Of a DNA stretch of 64,000 bases, positions 47,758 to 60,878 are shown piece after piece. The first letter of the stretch is position 1, and each line of letters starts with the position of its first letter. The position numbers were made by a program, and so were the translations under genes. The stretch comes from Roseicella frigidaeris (lineage in GTDB: Bacteria > Pseudomonadota > Alphaproteobacteria > Acetobacterales > Acetobacteraceae): assembly GCF_003258945.1 (NCBI RefSeq), contig NZ_QLIX01000009.1, positions 20,399-84,398 on the forward strand. Direction: 5' to 3'. The notes beneath the pieces were generated by a model, which worked only from the letters and a program-made list of their open reading frames with translations, had not been told where the DNA came from and did not search any database.

Positions 47758-50004
47758 TCAATCGACCGGGCTGGCGATCGCCTGCCGTTCGAGATAGCCG
47801 AGCCGGGCGGCGAGGTCCTCCGCCCGGCACGCCATCAGGCTGCGGACGCCGATCCGCGACGCGCCGGCCCCCGCCGCGACGGCCGGGTCGATCGAGACGA
47901 CGAGATCCCCTGCCACCTCCGCCGGCAGCGCGAACAGGACGACGAGCCGCGCCCCCGGCCTGGCCTCGAAGCGCCGCGCCAGCGGCGGCGCGCCGGTCTC
48001 GCGCCCGGCCTGCAGCCGGAACAGCACCGGCTCCGCCGGCGCCTGGAGCTCGAGATAGACCCGCAGCGGCGTGCCGTCGGCCTCGGGCGGCAAGGGCAGC
48101 CGCAGCCGGCTCTCGCCGGGCCGCGCCCAGCAGCCCCAATCCTCCAGCGTCGACCAGCCCGTCCCCTCGCGCATCGCATCCGCCAGGGCCATGGCGAGCA
48201 GCGGCGCGCCCTCCGGCAGGAGGGCGATGCGGTGCGGCGTGCCGAGCGGCGGCGCGAGGCGGGCGAGCGGCGCGGGAAGCGGCGGGCCCGCCTCGGCGAC
48301 CTCCCGCAGCACCTGCGCCGCGATCTCGGCCCAGCGGCGCGGCCGGAACTGCGCGGCCACGCGCTGCTCGAGCGCGGCGCGGTGCTCGGCATCGGCGCTC
48401 AGCCGCCAGACCTGCTCGACGAGGTCCGGCTCGCTGTTCGGCGCGAAGAAGACCGCGCCCGGCGCGCCGGATTCGCGCAGCCCCGAATGCTCCGGCACCA
48501 GCGCCACCTTGCCATGCGCCAGGCTCTCGGTGACCGGCAGTCCCCAGCCTTCGTAGAAGCTGTTGTAGAGGGTGAAGAGGCAGCCGCGGTAGAGCGCGGC
48601 CAGCCCCGTGTCCGGGATGTCGTGCAGCAGGTGCACCTTGGCGCGGAGGATGGCGGACCGCGCCTGCAGCCGCAGCGCCGACTCGGCCAGCCAGCCCTGC
48701 TTGCCGACGCAGACCAGGTCCGGCACGCGCTCGGCGCCGTGGCGGCGCACCAGGCTCAGCCAGGCCTGGAAGACCAGCAGGTGGTTCTTGCGCGATTCGA
48801 TGGTGCCGACGAAGAGGACGAAGGGCCGGCCCTCCCGCAGCCGCGGCGGCAACGGGCCCGGCGCGACCGCATCCGGGGCGGCGTCGAGCGGCACGATGCT
48901 GCTCGGGATCTCCAGCGTCGGCAGCAGGGCGCGTTGCAGCCGGCGGAAATCGGCCCCGGTGCAGGCGGAGTTCACCAGCACCTGGTCGGCATGCAGGCAG
49001 AGCCCGGCGAACCAGCGGGCGAACTCCCCGACCAGCCCCTCGGCGCAGTGTTCCGGCACCAGCAGGGGGATGCAGTCGTGCAGGAAGGGCACGTAGCGGA
49101 GGCCGAACCGCGCCTTGGCCTGGCGGATCCGCGCGAGATAGCCCGGCAGCCACCAGGAGGTGCCGAGGTTGATGAGGGCGGCGCCGGGGGTGAAGGCGAG
49201 CACGGCGCCGCCGCTCGCCGCCTCGCCGGCGGCCGCGACCACGGCCTCCCAGGCGGGGTCGGCGGTGTCGGTGCCCGTCGCCGAGAGCCGGGCGAGCTCG
49301 AGGAAGAGCGGCGCCGGCACCGCCCGCCAGGCGCCCGCCGCCGGATCGAAGGCGCAGACCTGGACGGCGTCCGCCCCGCCGCCCTGCAGGGCCTCGCGGA
49401 TGATGTTGAGCTGCACCCGCTGGATGCCGGTCGGGGCGCGGTTGTGCCGCACATAGTCGAGCAGGTCGGAGGCATCGAAGGCCAGCCCGGCCGCGACGGC
49501 GGGGCTGGCCTGGGGCGCGGGGGCCGGCGCGGGCGGGGCGGCCGGCGGGGGCTTGGCCAAGGGGGGCTCGGCCAGTAGGGGCTCGGCCAGGCGGGGCTCC
49601 GCCGGCGGGCCGGGCGCGACCAGGCCCAGCAGCTCGTGCCGCGCGCCGGCATTGCCTGGGTCGAGGCGGAGCGCCTGGGCATAGGCGTCCATCGCCTCCG
49701 CCGGCCGGCCGAGCAGCTTCAGCGCGTGGCCGAGCTGCAGCTGGATGTCGCCGTCCTCCGGCCGGAGCGTCTCGGCCTCGCGGTAGCAGACCAGCGCCCC
49801 GCGCGGATCGCCCGCTTCCTTCAGGCAATGGCCATACTGGACGAGGATCGCGGCATCGTCGCGGCACAGGCGGAGATAGGCGCCATAGGCCTCGGCGGCA
49901 TCGGCCCAGGCGCCGGCGTCGCGCAGCCGGTCGCCGCGCTCCCGCAGCGCCTCCGGCCCGGCCGGCGCCTCGTCCCGGGTCGCATCCTGCACTGGCATGT
50001 CCAT
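47758..50004 (-). CDS. TPR-glycosyltransferase (GT4 family) fusion
   Basis: A 748-residue protein. Residues 1-125 are TPR-like repeats (AAEAYGAYLRLCRDDAAILV, GALVCYREAETLRPEDGDI). A low-complexity linker with repeated LAEP/LAKP units follows (about 130-165), and then a GT4-type glycosyltransferase (from FDASDLLDYVRHNRAPTGIQR), with FVGTIESRKNHLL and the donor-binding segment LYNSFYEGWGLPVTESLAHG. The last 200 residues form an extra domain with no clear assignment. It probably adds sugars in the capsule or O-chain. The ATG at 50004 has an AGGA run upstream; 49998 is an alternative. Confidence 0.82.
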   Translation of the reverse strand: MDMPVQDATRDEAPAGPEALRERGDRLRDAGAWADAAEAYGAYLRLCRDDAAILVQYGHCLKEAGDPRGALVCYREAETLRPEDGDIQLQLGHALKLLGRPAEAMDAYAQALRLDPGNAGARHELLGLVAPGPPAEPRLAEPLLAEPPLAKPPPAAPPAPAPAPQASPAVAAGLAFDASDLLDYVRHNRAPTGIQRVQLNIIREALQGGGADAVQVCAFDPAAGAWRAVPAPLFLELARLSATGTDTADPAWEAVVAAAGEAASGGAVLAFTPGAALINLGTSWWLPGYLARIRQAKARFGLRYVPFLHDCIPLLVPEHCAEGLVGEFARWFAGLCLHADQVLVNSACTGADFRRLQRALLPTLEIPSSIVPLDAAPDAVAPGPLPPRLREGRPFVLFVGTIESRKNHLLVFQAWLSLVRRHGAERVPDLVCVGKQGWLAESALRLQARSAILRAKVHLLHDIPDTGLAALYRGCLFTLYNSFYEGWGLPVTESLAHGKVALVPEHSGLRESGAPGAVFFAPNSEPDLVEQVWRLSADAEHRAALEQRVAAQFRPRRWAEIAAQVLREVAEAGPPLPAPLARLAPPLGTPHRIALLPEGAPLLAMALADAMREGTGWSTLEDWGCWARPGESRLRLPLPPEADGTPLRVYLELQAPAEPVLFRLQAGRETGAPPLARRFEARPGARLVVLFALPAEVAGDLVVSIDPAVAAGAGASRIGVRSLMACRAEDLAARLGYLERQAIASPVD

Positions 50005-50283
50005 CGGCGAGTCCTGCCTGGTGCCCCCTCCCCGAAGTCCCGCGGAGTCCGGGATCGGGACACTCCCCTTGCGTGTCCGTGGGCAGCCGAGATCGGCATG
50101 GCCCCGATGGTGGACGCGCGCTTTCGCTTACCCCTTGATGAACCGGAGCGGATCGGACCGAAATCGCAATGCATTCCGCCGGGGGCCGGGGTTAACGGCG
50201 CGATAACCATTCCCCGGCATCGCATGTCCTGCCGCCGCCGGGCTCCGCGCGGGATCGGCGATGTCGAGCCATGGAGATCGGGG

Positions 50284-51657
50284 ATGACGCGTCCCGCCCG
50301 GGTGTTTCTGGATGGCTACAATCTGGCGCTCAGCCAGGGCACGGGCGTCGCGACCTATGCGCGCAACCTGAGCTTCGCCCTCGGCCGGTTGGGCCATGAG
50401 GTCGGCGTCCTCTACGGCACGCGCGCCTCGCCCTCCTCCGCCGAGCTGATCCGCGAGATCGCCTTCTTCGACGAGCGCGTCGGCGCCCCGCCGAAATGGC
50501 TGGTCGCCCTGCGGCGCTCGCGCCGCCTGCTGCGCGCGCCCTTCGGCGAGCTCGGCGTGCCGGTGCCGATCACCGGCCGCGTCGTGGCGACCACCTTCCG
50601 CGACCGCCTGCCGCATTTCGACGAGATCTGGAACTCGCAGGACCTGTTCCAGCAATCCAGCACGCATCAGCGGCTGTTCAACACCCGGCTCGCCGTCGAC
50701 ATCCCGGCGACGCCGGACCTGATGCATTGGACCTATCCGCTGGCGCTGCGCGCCCGCGGCGCCCGCAACATCTACACCATGCACGACCTGGTGCCGCTGC
50801 GGCTGCCCTACACCACCCTCGACAACAAGCGCCGGTACTTCCGCCTCAACCGCATGCTCGGCCAGGTCGCGGACCATATCGTCACGGTCTCCGAGGCCTC
50901 GAAGCGCGACATCATCTCCCTCCTCGGCGTGCCCGAGGAGCGGGTCACCAACACCTACCAGGCGGTCGACATCCCGCGCCGGCTGCGCGAGCTGCCGATG
51001 GAGCAGGTGCAGGCCGAGATCAATGGCAGCTTTGGCCTCGAGGCCGGGAAATACTGGCTGTTCTTCGGCGCGATCGAGCCGAAGAAGAATGTCGGACGGC
51101 TGATCCAGGCCTATCTCGCCAGCGGCGTCGAGGGCCCGCTCGTCATCGTCGGCAAGAAGGCCTGGAAGTCGGAGGAGGAGCTGCGGCTGCTGCACGACGA
51201 CCATGTGCGCTACCTGGTGCAGGAGGGCTCGGTCCTCCGCACCCGGCACCGGGTCATGCTGCTCGACTACGCGCCCTTCCGCCTGCTGGTGAACCTGATC
51301 CGCGGCGCCCGGGGCGTGCTCTTCCCCTCGCTCTACGAGGGCTTCGGCCTGCCGGCGCTCGAATCCATGCTGCTCGGCACGCCGGTGATCACCTCGAACA
51401 CCGCCTCCATGCCGGAGGTGGTGGGCGATGCGGCGCTGAAGGTCGATCCCTACGACATCTCGGACCTGGTCCAGGCGATCCGGGCGATCGACCGCGACCC
51501 GGCGCTGCGCGGCCGCCTCGCCGAGGCGGGGCCGCGGCAGGCGGCGCAGTTCAGCGCAGAGCGCTACGCCGCCCGGCTCGAGGCGCTCTATGCCAGGCTC
51601 GGCATCGCGCCCCGCGCGGCGCAGGCGACGCCGGAGATCCGGCTGGCGGCCGAGTAG
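50284..51657 (+). CDS. Glycosyltransferase family 4 protein
   Basis: A 457-residue retaining glycosyltransferase of the GT-B fold. The N-terminal acceptor domain starts VFLDGYNLALSQGTGVATYARNL. The donor domain carries LFFGAIEPKKNVGRLIQAY, and the nucleotide-sugar site FPSLYEGFGLPALESMLLGTPVITSN shows the EGFGLPxLE glutamates. The start at 50284 has GGAG upstream; the open frame before it is not coding. It starts a three-gene run with the DUF4214 protein and the next glycosyltransferase, presumably for surface polysaccharide. Confidence 0.9.
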   Translation: MTRPARVFLDGYNLALSQGTGVATYARNLSFALGRLGHEVGVLYGTRASPSSAELIREIAFFDERVGAPPKWLVALRRSRRLLRAPFGELGVPVPITGRVVATTFRDRLPHFDEIWNSQDLFQQSSTHQRLFNTRLAVDIPATPDLMHWTYPLALRARGARNIYTMHDLVPLRLPYTTLDNKRRYFRLNRMLGQVADHIVTVSEASKRDIISLLGVPEERVTNTYQAVDIPRRLRELPMEQVQAEINGSFGLEAGKYWLFFGAIEPKKNVGRLIQAYLASGVEGPLVIVGKKAWKSEEELRLLHDDHVRYLVQEGSVLRTRHRVMLLDYAPFRLLVNLIRGARGVLFPSLYEGFGLPALESMLLGTPVITSNTASMPEVVGDAALKVDPYDISDLVQAIRAIDRDPALRGRLAEAGPRQAAQFSAERYAARLEALYARLGIAPRAAQATPEIRLAAE

Positions 51658-51698
51658 CCTCGCCTGCGCCGAGGCGCCTGTCCCTGGAGAGCGACAGC

Positions 51699-52328
51699 GT
51701 GGACACCCCACCCGAGGCGCGGCGCTTCACCGCCGCCGAGCTGCTCGGCGGCGAGGACCATGACTTCGTCGTCAACCTCTACCTCGCCCTGCTCGGCCGC
51801 TGGCCGGACGCCGCCGGCTATCGCCACTACCGCGAGGCCATCGCCGGACGGCCCGAACGCCGGCGCGAGGCCCTGCGGGAGATGGCGGAGTCGGCCGAGG
51901 CGGCGCGCTTCGGCGCCCGGATCGGCTTCGAGGACGGCCCCGCGGTGCCGCCGGGGCCGCATCGCCTCCTCGCCCTCTCCCTCGCCCTCCGCACCGAATG
52001 GCTGCAGCGCGAGGTGGCCCGGCTCTGGGAGGCGACCGGCCTGCTCTCCGGCGCCGGGCCGGATGCCTCGCTGATCGAGGCGCGCGACGCGGCGCTGTAT
52101 TTCGAGATCAACGCCCTGCGGCGCGAGGTGACGGAGCGGCTGGACGGGCTGCTCGGGCCGGCGGGCGGGGAGGCTGCGGCGCTGCGCGAGGCGGCGCTGC
52201 GCTCGGTGGCGCGGCTGGTCGCCGAGCATGCCGCCGGGCTGGTGGCGGCGGCCGAGGCGAAATGCGAGGCGCGGCTGCGGGCGGTGGAGGCGCGGCTTCT
52301 CGCCCTGGAGGCGCGGCCCATGGCGTGA
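51699..52328 (+). CDS. DUF4214 domain protein
   Basis: A 209-residue protein with one DUF4214 domain (DHDFVVNLYLALLGRWPDAAGYRHYREAI, residues about 22-60), a unit otherwise found in large calcium-binding secreted proteins and in carbohydrate-gene clusters. The rest is predicted helical with heptad-like spacing (ALREAALRSVARLVAEHAAG, EAKCEARLRAVEARLLALEA), so a coiled-coil scaffold is likely. There is no signal peptide. The GTG at 51699 has GGAGAG upstream, and the stop overlaps the following GTG by 4 bases. It lies between two glycosyltransferases, suggesting a scaffold or chain-length partner. Confidence 0.75.
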   Translation: MDTPPEARRFTAAELLGGEDHDFVVNLYLALLGRWPDAAGYRHYREAIAGRPERRREALREMAESAEAARFGARIGFEDGPAVPPGPHRLLALSLALRTEWLQREVARLWEATGLLSGAGPDASLIEARDAALYFEINALRREVTERLDGLLGPAGGEAAALREAALRSVARLVAEHAAGLVAAAEAKCEARLRAVEARLLALEARPMA

Positions 52329-53548
52329 GCCGCCCCGGGGCGCCAGGCGAGGGGCTGGTGGTCTTCACCCCGCTGCCGCCCGCCCGGTCCGGGGTGGCGA
52401 GCTATGCCGCGGAGCTGCTGCCGGACCTGGCCCGCGACCTGCCGGTGGTCGCGGTGGTGGCGCAGCACCGCGGCGTGCCCCCCCTGCCCGGCGTCGAGGT
52501 CCTGCCGCTCCTCGCCTACCGGCAGCGGCCGGATCTCTGGGCCTGGCCGCATCTGCACCAGGTCGGCAACAGCCTCGACCATGCGCATGCCTATGGCGCG
52601 GCGCTGCGCCGGCCCGGCATCGTCACCCTGCACGACCCGGTGCTGCACCACCTGGTGGAGGCGCTGACGCTCGGCCAGGGACGGCCGGCGGCCTATGAGG
52701 CGGCGCTCGTCGCCGAGCATGGCGAGGCCGGGCGGCGCATCGCCCGCCGGCGCGCCGCGGGCCTCTTCGACCCGATGCTGCGCTTCCTGCTGCCGCTGCA
52801 CGGCCAGGTGCTGGCGCGGGCGCATGGCGTCATCCTGCACAGCCGCTTCGCCGCAGGCCGGGTGCGGCGCCCGGGCGGCCCGCCGCTGCGGATCGTGCCG
52901 CACCACCTCTCGCCGGCGGTGGCGCGGTTCGACGGGCTGGACCAGGCGGCGGCGCGGGCGCAGCTCGGCCTGCCGGCACGGGGGCCGATCCTGCTCTCGC
53001 TCGGCCATGCGACCCCGGCGAAGCGGATCGACCTGGTGCTGGAGGCGGTGGCGCGGCTGGTCCCGGCGATGCCGGACCTGCTCTACCTCGTCGCCGGCGC
53101 GCCCGATCCGGCGCTCGACCTGCCGGGGCTGCTGGCGCGGCTCGGGCTGCAGGGCCGGGTGCGGGTGACCGGCTGGCTGTCGGAGGACGATTTCCTGCGG
53201 CATGCCCGGGCCGCCGACCTGCTGGTCAACCTGCGGCATCCGCTGGCCGGGGAGAGTTCGGGGGCGCTGGTCCGCGCGCTCGGCCTGGGGCTGCCGGCGG
53301 TGGTCGACGGGGCCGGGCCGGCGGCGGAGCTGCCCCCGGCGGCGGTCACCTGGCTGCCGCCGGGGCCGGAGCCGGCGCCGCGGCTGGCGGCGCTGCTCGC
53401 CGCGCTGCTGCGCGATCCCGACCGGCGGGCGGCGCAGGGGGCGGCGGCGCGGGCGCATCTGCGGCGGCATTGCAGCCTCGAGGCCTCGGCCCGCGCCTAT
53501 CGGGCGGCGATCGCCGACTGGGGCGGCGGCCGGCCGGCGGCCCCCTGA
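52325..53548 (+). CDS. Glycosyltransferase family 4 protein
   Basis: A 407-residue GT-B glycosyltransferase with VVFTPLPPARSGVASYAAELLP at the N-terminus, TLHDPVLHH and LHSRFAAGRV in the acceptor half, and LLSLGHATPAKRIDLVLEAV plus LLVNLRHPLAGESSGALVRAL (the donor site; the usual EG(F/W)G is replaced by AGESSGA) in the second half. The GTG start overlaps the DUF4214 gene's stop, so translation is coupled. The acceptor and sugar are unknown. Confidence 0.87.
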   Translation: MSRPGAPGEGLVVFTPLPPARSGVASYAAELLPDLARDLPVVAVVAQHRGVPPLPGVEVLPLLAYRQRPDLWAWPHLHQVGNSLDHAHAYGAALRRPGIVTLHDPVLHHLVEALTLGQGRPAAYEAALVAEHGEAGRRIARRRAAGLFDPMLRFLLPLHGQVLARAHGVILHSRFAAGRVRRPGGPPLRIVPHHLSPAVARFDGLDQAAARAQLGLPARGPILLSLGHATPAKRIDLVLEAVARLVPAMPDLLYLVAGAPDPALDLPGLLARLGLQGRVRVTGWLSEDDFLRHARAADLLVNLRHPLAGESSGALVRALGLGLPAVVDGAGPAAELPPAAVTWLPPGPEPAPRLAALLAALLRDPDRRAAQGAAARAHLRRHCSLEASARAYRAAIADWGGGRPAAP

Positions 53549-53575
53549 CGGCAGGCCGGCAACGGCCCCGGCGCC

Positions 53576-54760
53576 TCAGTCGGCGAGGAAGGCGCGGACC
53601 TGCTCGGCGACCGGCGCCATGGCGACGACGCCGTTCAGGTGCCCGAGCGGCCCGGTCACCTCGGCGGTCTGCACCTGCTTGCCGGCGCTGCGCAGCGCCG
53701 CGACGAACTCCTCCACGCCCGGCTGCAGGAAGACCCGGTCGGTCGGGGAGGAGATCACCAGCCAGCGCGGCGCCGCCCCGGCCACGGCGGCGGCGAGGCT
53801 CGGATAGTCGTTGAGGAAGAGCTGGTTGGCGCGGACCATGTAGAGGAAGGAATTGGCGTCCGAGGTGCGGGCCCGCGCCATCGCCGCGTCGTCGAGCCAT
53901 TTCTCGATGGCGAAGCGGTCGGCGATGCGCCGCGCCGGGTCCTGCCCCTCGGGCAGCTTGCGGTCGAATTGCCGGGCCCAGATCCGGTCCCGCGCCTGCA
54001 GGGTGACGATCTTCCAGGCCTCGGCCAGGCCCCGCAGCGGCGGCTCCCGGCCCTGGCCGTAGTAATCGCCCTCGCGCCAGTTCGGGTCGAGCCGGATGGG
54101 GCTCTCCCAGAGATCGAGCCAGCCCTGCATCCAGGCATCGATCTCGGCGGCGATGACCGGCATCGCCCGGAGGACGAAATCCGGATAGGCGGCGGCCCAT
54201 TCGATGCTCTGCAGCCCGCCATTGGAGGGGCCGGCGACCAGGGCCAGGCGCTTCACCCCGAGGCTGTCGAGCAGCCGCTTCTGCACCTCGACGAAGTCGC
54301 GCATGGCGACCACGGGGAAGCCCATGCCCCAGGGCCTGCCGGTGTCGGGGTTGATGCTCGCCGGGCCGGTCGTCACCGTGTTGGCGTCGGGCACGTTGAC
54401 GTTGACCAGCGTATCGGCCGAGACGACGAAGTAGCGGTCGGTGTCGATCGCCTTGCCGGGGCCGATGATGGCATCCCAGTAGCCGGCGGAGCCGCCGGGC
54501 GCGAGCCGGCCGAAGGCATGGCTGTTGCCGCTGAAGAAGTGGCAGATGAGGACGGCGTTGTCCCCCGCCGCATTGAGCTCGCCCATGGTCTGGTAGCCGA
54601 TGCGGGTCTTCGGGATGGTCGCGCCGCCGCGGGTCTGGACGCTGCCGGCCTCGAAGACGCGCTTCTCCACCACCTCCTGCGCCCCCGCGGGAGGCGCCGG
54701 CAGCCCCGCCAGCCCCGCCGTGGCCCCTGCGATGGCCAGGAGACCCCGCCGTCGGATCAT
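53576..54760 (-). CDS. Exported MetX-like alpha/beta hydrolase
   Basis: A 394-residue alpha/beta-hydrolase related to homoserine O-acetyltransferase (MetX). The nucleophile elbow is [17 protein letters not shown], corresponding to the MetX GGSMGGMQALEWA site. The mid-section [20 protein letters not shown] is typical of the family, and the C-terminal Asp and His are in SSPTDRVFL and GPLGHLNG. Unlike cytoplasmic MetX, it begins with [25 protein letters not shown], a signal peptide of Tat type, so it is exported and probably is an esterase or hydrolase instead. The ATG at 54760 has a GGAGAG site. It lies opposite the hppA promoter. Confidence 0.82.
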   Translation of the reverse strand: MIRRRGLLAIAGATAGLAGLPAPPAGAQEVVEKRVFEAGSVQTRGGATIPKTRIGYQTMGELNAAGDNAVLICHFFSGNSHAFGRLAPGGSAGYWDAIIGPGKAIDTDRYFVVSADTLVNVNVPDANTVTTGPASINPDTGRPWGMGFPVVAMRDFVEVQKRLLDSLGVKRLALVAGPSNGGLQSIEWAAAYPDFVLRAMPVIAAEIDAWMQGWLDLWESPIRLDPNWREGDYYGQGREPPLRGLAEAWKIVTLQARDRIWARQFDRKLPEGQDPARRIADRFAIEKWLDDAAMARARTSDANSFLYMVRANQLFLNDYPSLAAAVAGAAPRWLVISSPTDRVFLQPGVEEFVAALRSAGKQVQTAEVTGPLGHLNGVVAMAPVAEQVRAFLAD

Positions 54761-55102
54761 GCCCCTGCTCTCCCCCTCGTCCCGCCGGGCATGGTGGGAG
54801 GCAATCAAGGCGGCAGCAAGACGGCCGCATGGCAACCTCGGCGCCGGATTTCGCGGCCGCCGCGGGCGGCGGAAAAAGCGGCGCCGGGAGCATTGGGACG
54901 CCGCCTCACCGTTGCGCCCCTGCCGCAGCCCCGCTTAGCCTTGCCTGCCTGCGCCGCGCGATGGCGCGCCGTCCGACCCAGCCGGGCCGGCCGACCGCCA
55001 CCGCGGCGCTCGGCCTCCCCCCGGCCGCTTCGCGGGTCGGCCAGCGCCCGGCCAGGCGCCCGACCAGACGACAGACAAGACAGAAGGGGGGTTGCGACTT
55101 TG
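54761..55102. other. Non-coding region before hppA, no feature recognised
   Basis: 342 bases between the divergent MetX-like gene and hppA, GC-rich throughout. It must carry both promoters. No clear promoter pair, hairpin or small gene was recognised. Confidence 0.3.
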
Positions 55103-57220
<2,118 letters not shown>

Positions 57221-57280
57221 GCGCGCCGCCGGCGCGCCTTCGCCTCCTCCATGCCGGGCGATTCCGCGCCCGGCGCAGAT

Positions 57281-57309
57281 CCCGATCCGGTGGCCCCCAC
57301 CGGATCGGG
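57281..57309. repeat. Dispersed palindrome, CCCGATC family, second copy
   Basis: CCCGATCCGGTGG (57281-57293), CCC, CCACCGGATCGGG (57297-57309): a perfect 13-bp stem. It shares the design of 12626-12653, about 60 bases downstream of hppA and facing a minus-strand gene, and may act as a bidirectional end or be a REP-like element. Confidence 0.65.
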
Positions 57310-57332
57310 TGACGACGCCCTGAGGACAAAAA

Positions 57333-57360
57333 AGGGCCGGCGGGTTGCCCCGCCGGCCCT
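57333..57360 (-). terminator. Intrinsic terminator of the 57400 gene
   Basis: Read on the minus strand: AGGGCCGGCGGG, loop GCAA, CCCGCCGGCCCT, then TTTTT and TGTCC. A perfect 12-bp stem with a following T run is a textbook Rho-independent terminator for the small gene at 57400-57582. Confidence 0.85.
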
Positions 57361-57399
57361 CTTCCAGCATGAGAACCGGCGCCGATGCGGCGCCGCGGC

Positions 57400-57582
57400 T
57401 CAATCGGGCTTCACGTGCTCCGGCTCGAGCTCCGGCGGCGCCTCATCCTCGGGCTCGCCGTCCCGCCCGGCCTTGCGGCGGGCGACCGCCTCGTCGCGCT
57501 CCCGCTGCTTCTCGGCCTTCTTGGCCTGCTTGCCGCGATTGATCTCGGCTCGTTGCTGTCCGTAATTCGGTCGTCGCGCCAC
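57400..57582 (-). CDS. Small highly charged protein, unknown
   Basis: A 60-residue protein, MARRPNYGQQRAEINRGKQA then KKAEKQRERDEAVARRK, basic in the first 40 residues and acidic at the end (EPEDEAPPELEPEHVKPD). It looks disordered or a single long helix, as nucleic-acid-associated microproteins do. No family is recognised. It is supported by the strong terminator downstream and consistent GC3 bias. Confidence 0.6.
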   Translation of the reverse strand: MARRPNYGQQRAEINRGKQAKKAEKQRERDEAVARRKAGRDGEPEDEAPPELEPEHVKPD

Positions 57583-57602
57583 GCCCGGCTCCGCTCAGTT
57601 GC

Positions 57603-57824
57603 TCACGAGAAGACGGCAGCGGGACCGCCGCGCAGCTGGCTCTCCAGCACGACGCGTTCATGCCCATCCCGCTGATGCTTCACCCGGTACTCGCGGTCGG
57701 TGTCCGAACCGGGCAGCTGCCGCACGACCGTGTAGGGACCGCGCGGAATATTGCCGTCGAAGCGATGGGGAACGAATTCCACCTGCTGCCCGACGGTGAA
57801 ACGGTGCGGTCCGACCATGGTCAT
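57603..57824 (-). CDS. Small conserved hypothetical protein
   Basis: A 73-residue protein, probably a small beta-barrel (RFTVGQQVEFVPHRFDGNIP, GPYTVVRQLPGSDTDREYRV, HERVVLESQL). It resembles short SH3-like domains that bind nucleic acid or protein. I know similar short alphaproteobacterial proteins but not their role. The start may be at 57824 or at the second Met (57818). It lies just upstream of the charged protein and may share its transcript. Confidence 0.6.
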   Translation of the reverse strand: MTMVGPHRFTVGQQVEFVPHRFDGNIPRGPYTVVRQLPGSDTDREYRVKHQRDGHERVVLESQLRGGPAAVFS

Positions 57825-57859
57825 CCTGCCTTTCGGGCTGCGGCAGGCAGGAATGACGG

Positions 57860-57890
57860 CCGCCCGGGGCCGCAGCCGGCCCCCGGGCGG
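57860..57890 (-). terminator. Hairpin downstream of cspA
   Basis: CCGCCCGGGG (57860-57869) pairs with CCCCGGGCGG (57881-57890) over an 11-base loop, ten bases beyond the cspA stop on the minus strand. There is no T run. Confidence 0.5.
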
Positions 57891-57900
57891 TCGGTCAAGC

Positions 57901-58107
57901 TCAATCGACCTTCAGGTTGCAGGCGGAGAGCTTGCCCTTCTGGCCGCGCTGCACGTCGAAGGTGATGCGCTGGCCATCATTCAGACCCTGCAGGCCGGCG
58001 CGCTGCACGTCGGAGATGTGGACGAAGACGTCGGCGGTGCCGTCCTCAGGCTGGATGAAGCCATAGCCCTTGGTTGCGTTGAACCATTTCACGGTGCCAG
58101 TGGACAT
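57901..58107 (-). CDS. cspA: Cold-shock RNA chaperone
   Basis: A 68-residue single-OB-fold cold-shock protein that melts RNA secondary structure. RNP1 is KGYGFIQ, RNP2 VFVHIS, and the start STGTVKWFNATKGYG is typical. A region of about 200 bases upstream (58108-58308) is free of genes and unusually AT-rich. It likely contains a long 5' leader, as in thermoregulated csp genes, but this is inferred. Gene symbol is by family. Confidence 0.93.
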   Translation of the reverse strand: MSTGTVKWFNATKGYGFIQPEDGTADVFVHISDVQRAGLQGLNDGQRITFDVQRGQKGKLSACNLKVD

Positions 58108-58308
58108 AGATGGAATCCATAGATGCGTAGGTTCCGTCCCACGACCGTCGCGGGACAGGCCAATCTGCCATGACGGGACGGGAACCAGGCTCGGCGCTCA
58201 TGGAATGAGCAAACGAAACAGGCCGAACCAGACGGGTTGACCCGGATACCATGCGCCCAAAGCGCGGAAAGGACAATGCCCCTCCGCCGCAATTGGCAGA
58301 ATTCCGGC

Positions 58309-58881
58309 TCAGCGGTAGCGCAGCCGCTCCGGTATCGGCAGGCCGAGCCGCGCCGGCACCTGCCAGATCTCGCGCACCGTCCGCAGCCGGCTGAAGCCGG
58401 TGGCGAGATAATTCGGTAAGGCCCGCGGATGGTCGGCGGTGCAGGTGTTCACCGTCACGCCGCGCGGCCCCTCCGCCCAGGCGGCGTCCACCGCGTGCCG
58501 CAGGAAGGCGCGGCCCAGCCCATGGCCGATGGCATGCGGCATCAGGCCGAAATAGGCGATGTTGGCGAAGGGCCGGTTGCGCCGGTCGAGCTCGTAGAAG
58601 CCCGCCGGCTCGCCATCCTGGTAGAGGACATGGATGGTGATGGCGGGGTCGCGCAGGATCGCCGCGAGCTCGCCCTCGGCGAGCGTGCGGCGCAGCCACC
58701 AGCAATAATCGTGGCCGACCGTGTGGTAGAGGTAGCGGTAGAAGGCCGTGGTGCAGCGCCGCGCCGGCACCACCGTCGCGCCGGCCGGCAGCGGCCGCGC
58801 CGGGTTCTCCGGCCGCCGGTCCATGCGCAGGAAGGTCACGTCGACCGCGACCGGGATGATCGTCTCCGTCGCCACGGCCAA
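58309..58881 (-). CDS. GNAT family N-acetyltransferase
   Basis: A 190-residue acetyltransferase. The acetyl-CoA binding motif is IGHGLGRAFLRHAVDAAW, with strand beta4 NIAYFGLMP before it, and CTADHPRALPNYLATGFSRL, the typical end of the GNAT core. The N-terminal 20 residues differ from common members. The start is TTG at 58881 or GTG at 58875. No substrate is implied; it sits alone between cspA and rpoD. Confidence 0.85.
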   Translation of the reverse strand: MAVATETIIPVAVDVTFLRMDRRPENPARPLPAGATVVPARRCTTAFYRYLYHTVGHDYCWWLRRTLAEGELAAILRDPAITIHVLYQDGEPAGFYELDRRNRPFANIAYFGLMPHAIGHGLGRAFLRHAVDAAWAEGPRGVTVNTCTADHPRALPNYLATGFSRLRTVREIWQVPARLGLPIPERLRYR

Positions 58882-58898
58882 GGCCCGAGCCCGCCGCC

Positions 58899-60818
<1,920 letters not shown>

Positions 60819-60878
60819 ACTGTCCGCTCCATCGACGCGACGAACCTCCCGGCGACCCGGGATGCCCGTGCCTTGCCC

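Noticed and set aside
53639-55102. N-terminal extension of hppA over the MetX-like gene (frame open for 488 codons)
   Set aside because: The pyrophosphatase homology starts at 55103. The upstream part is antisense to the MetX-like gene and has no coding pattern.
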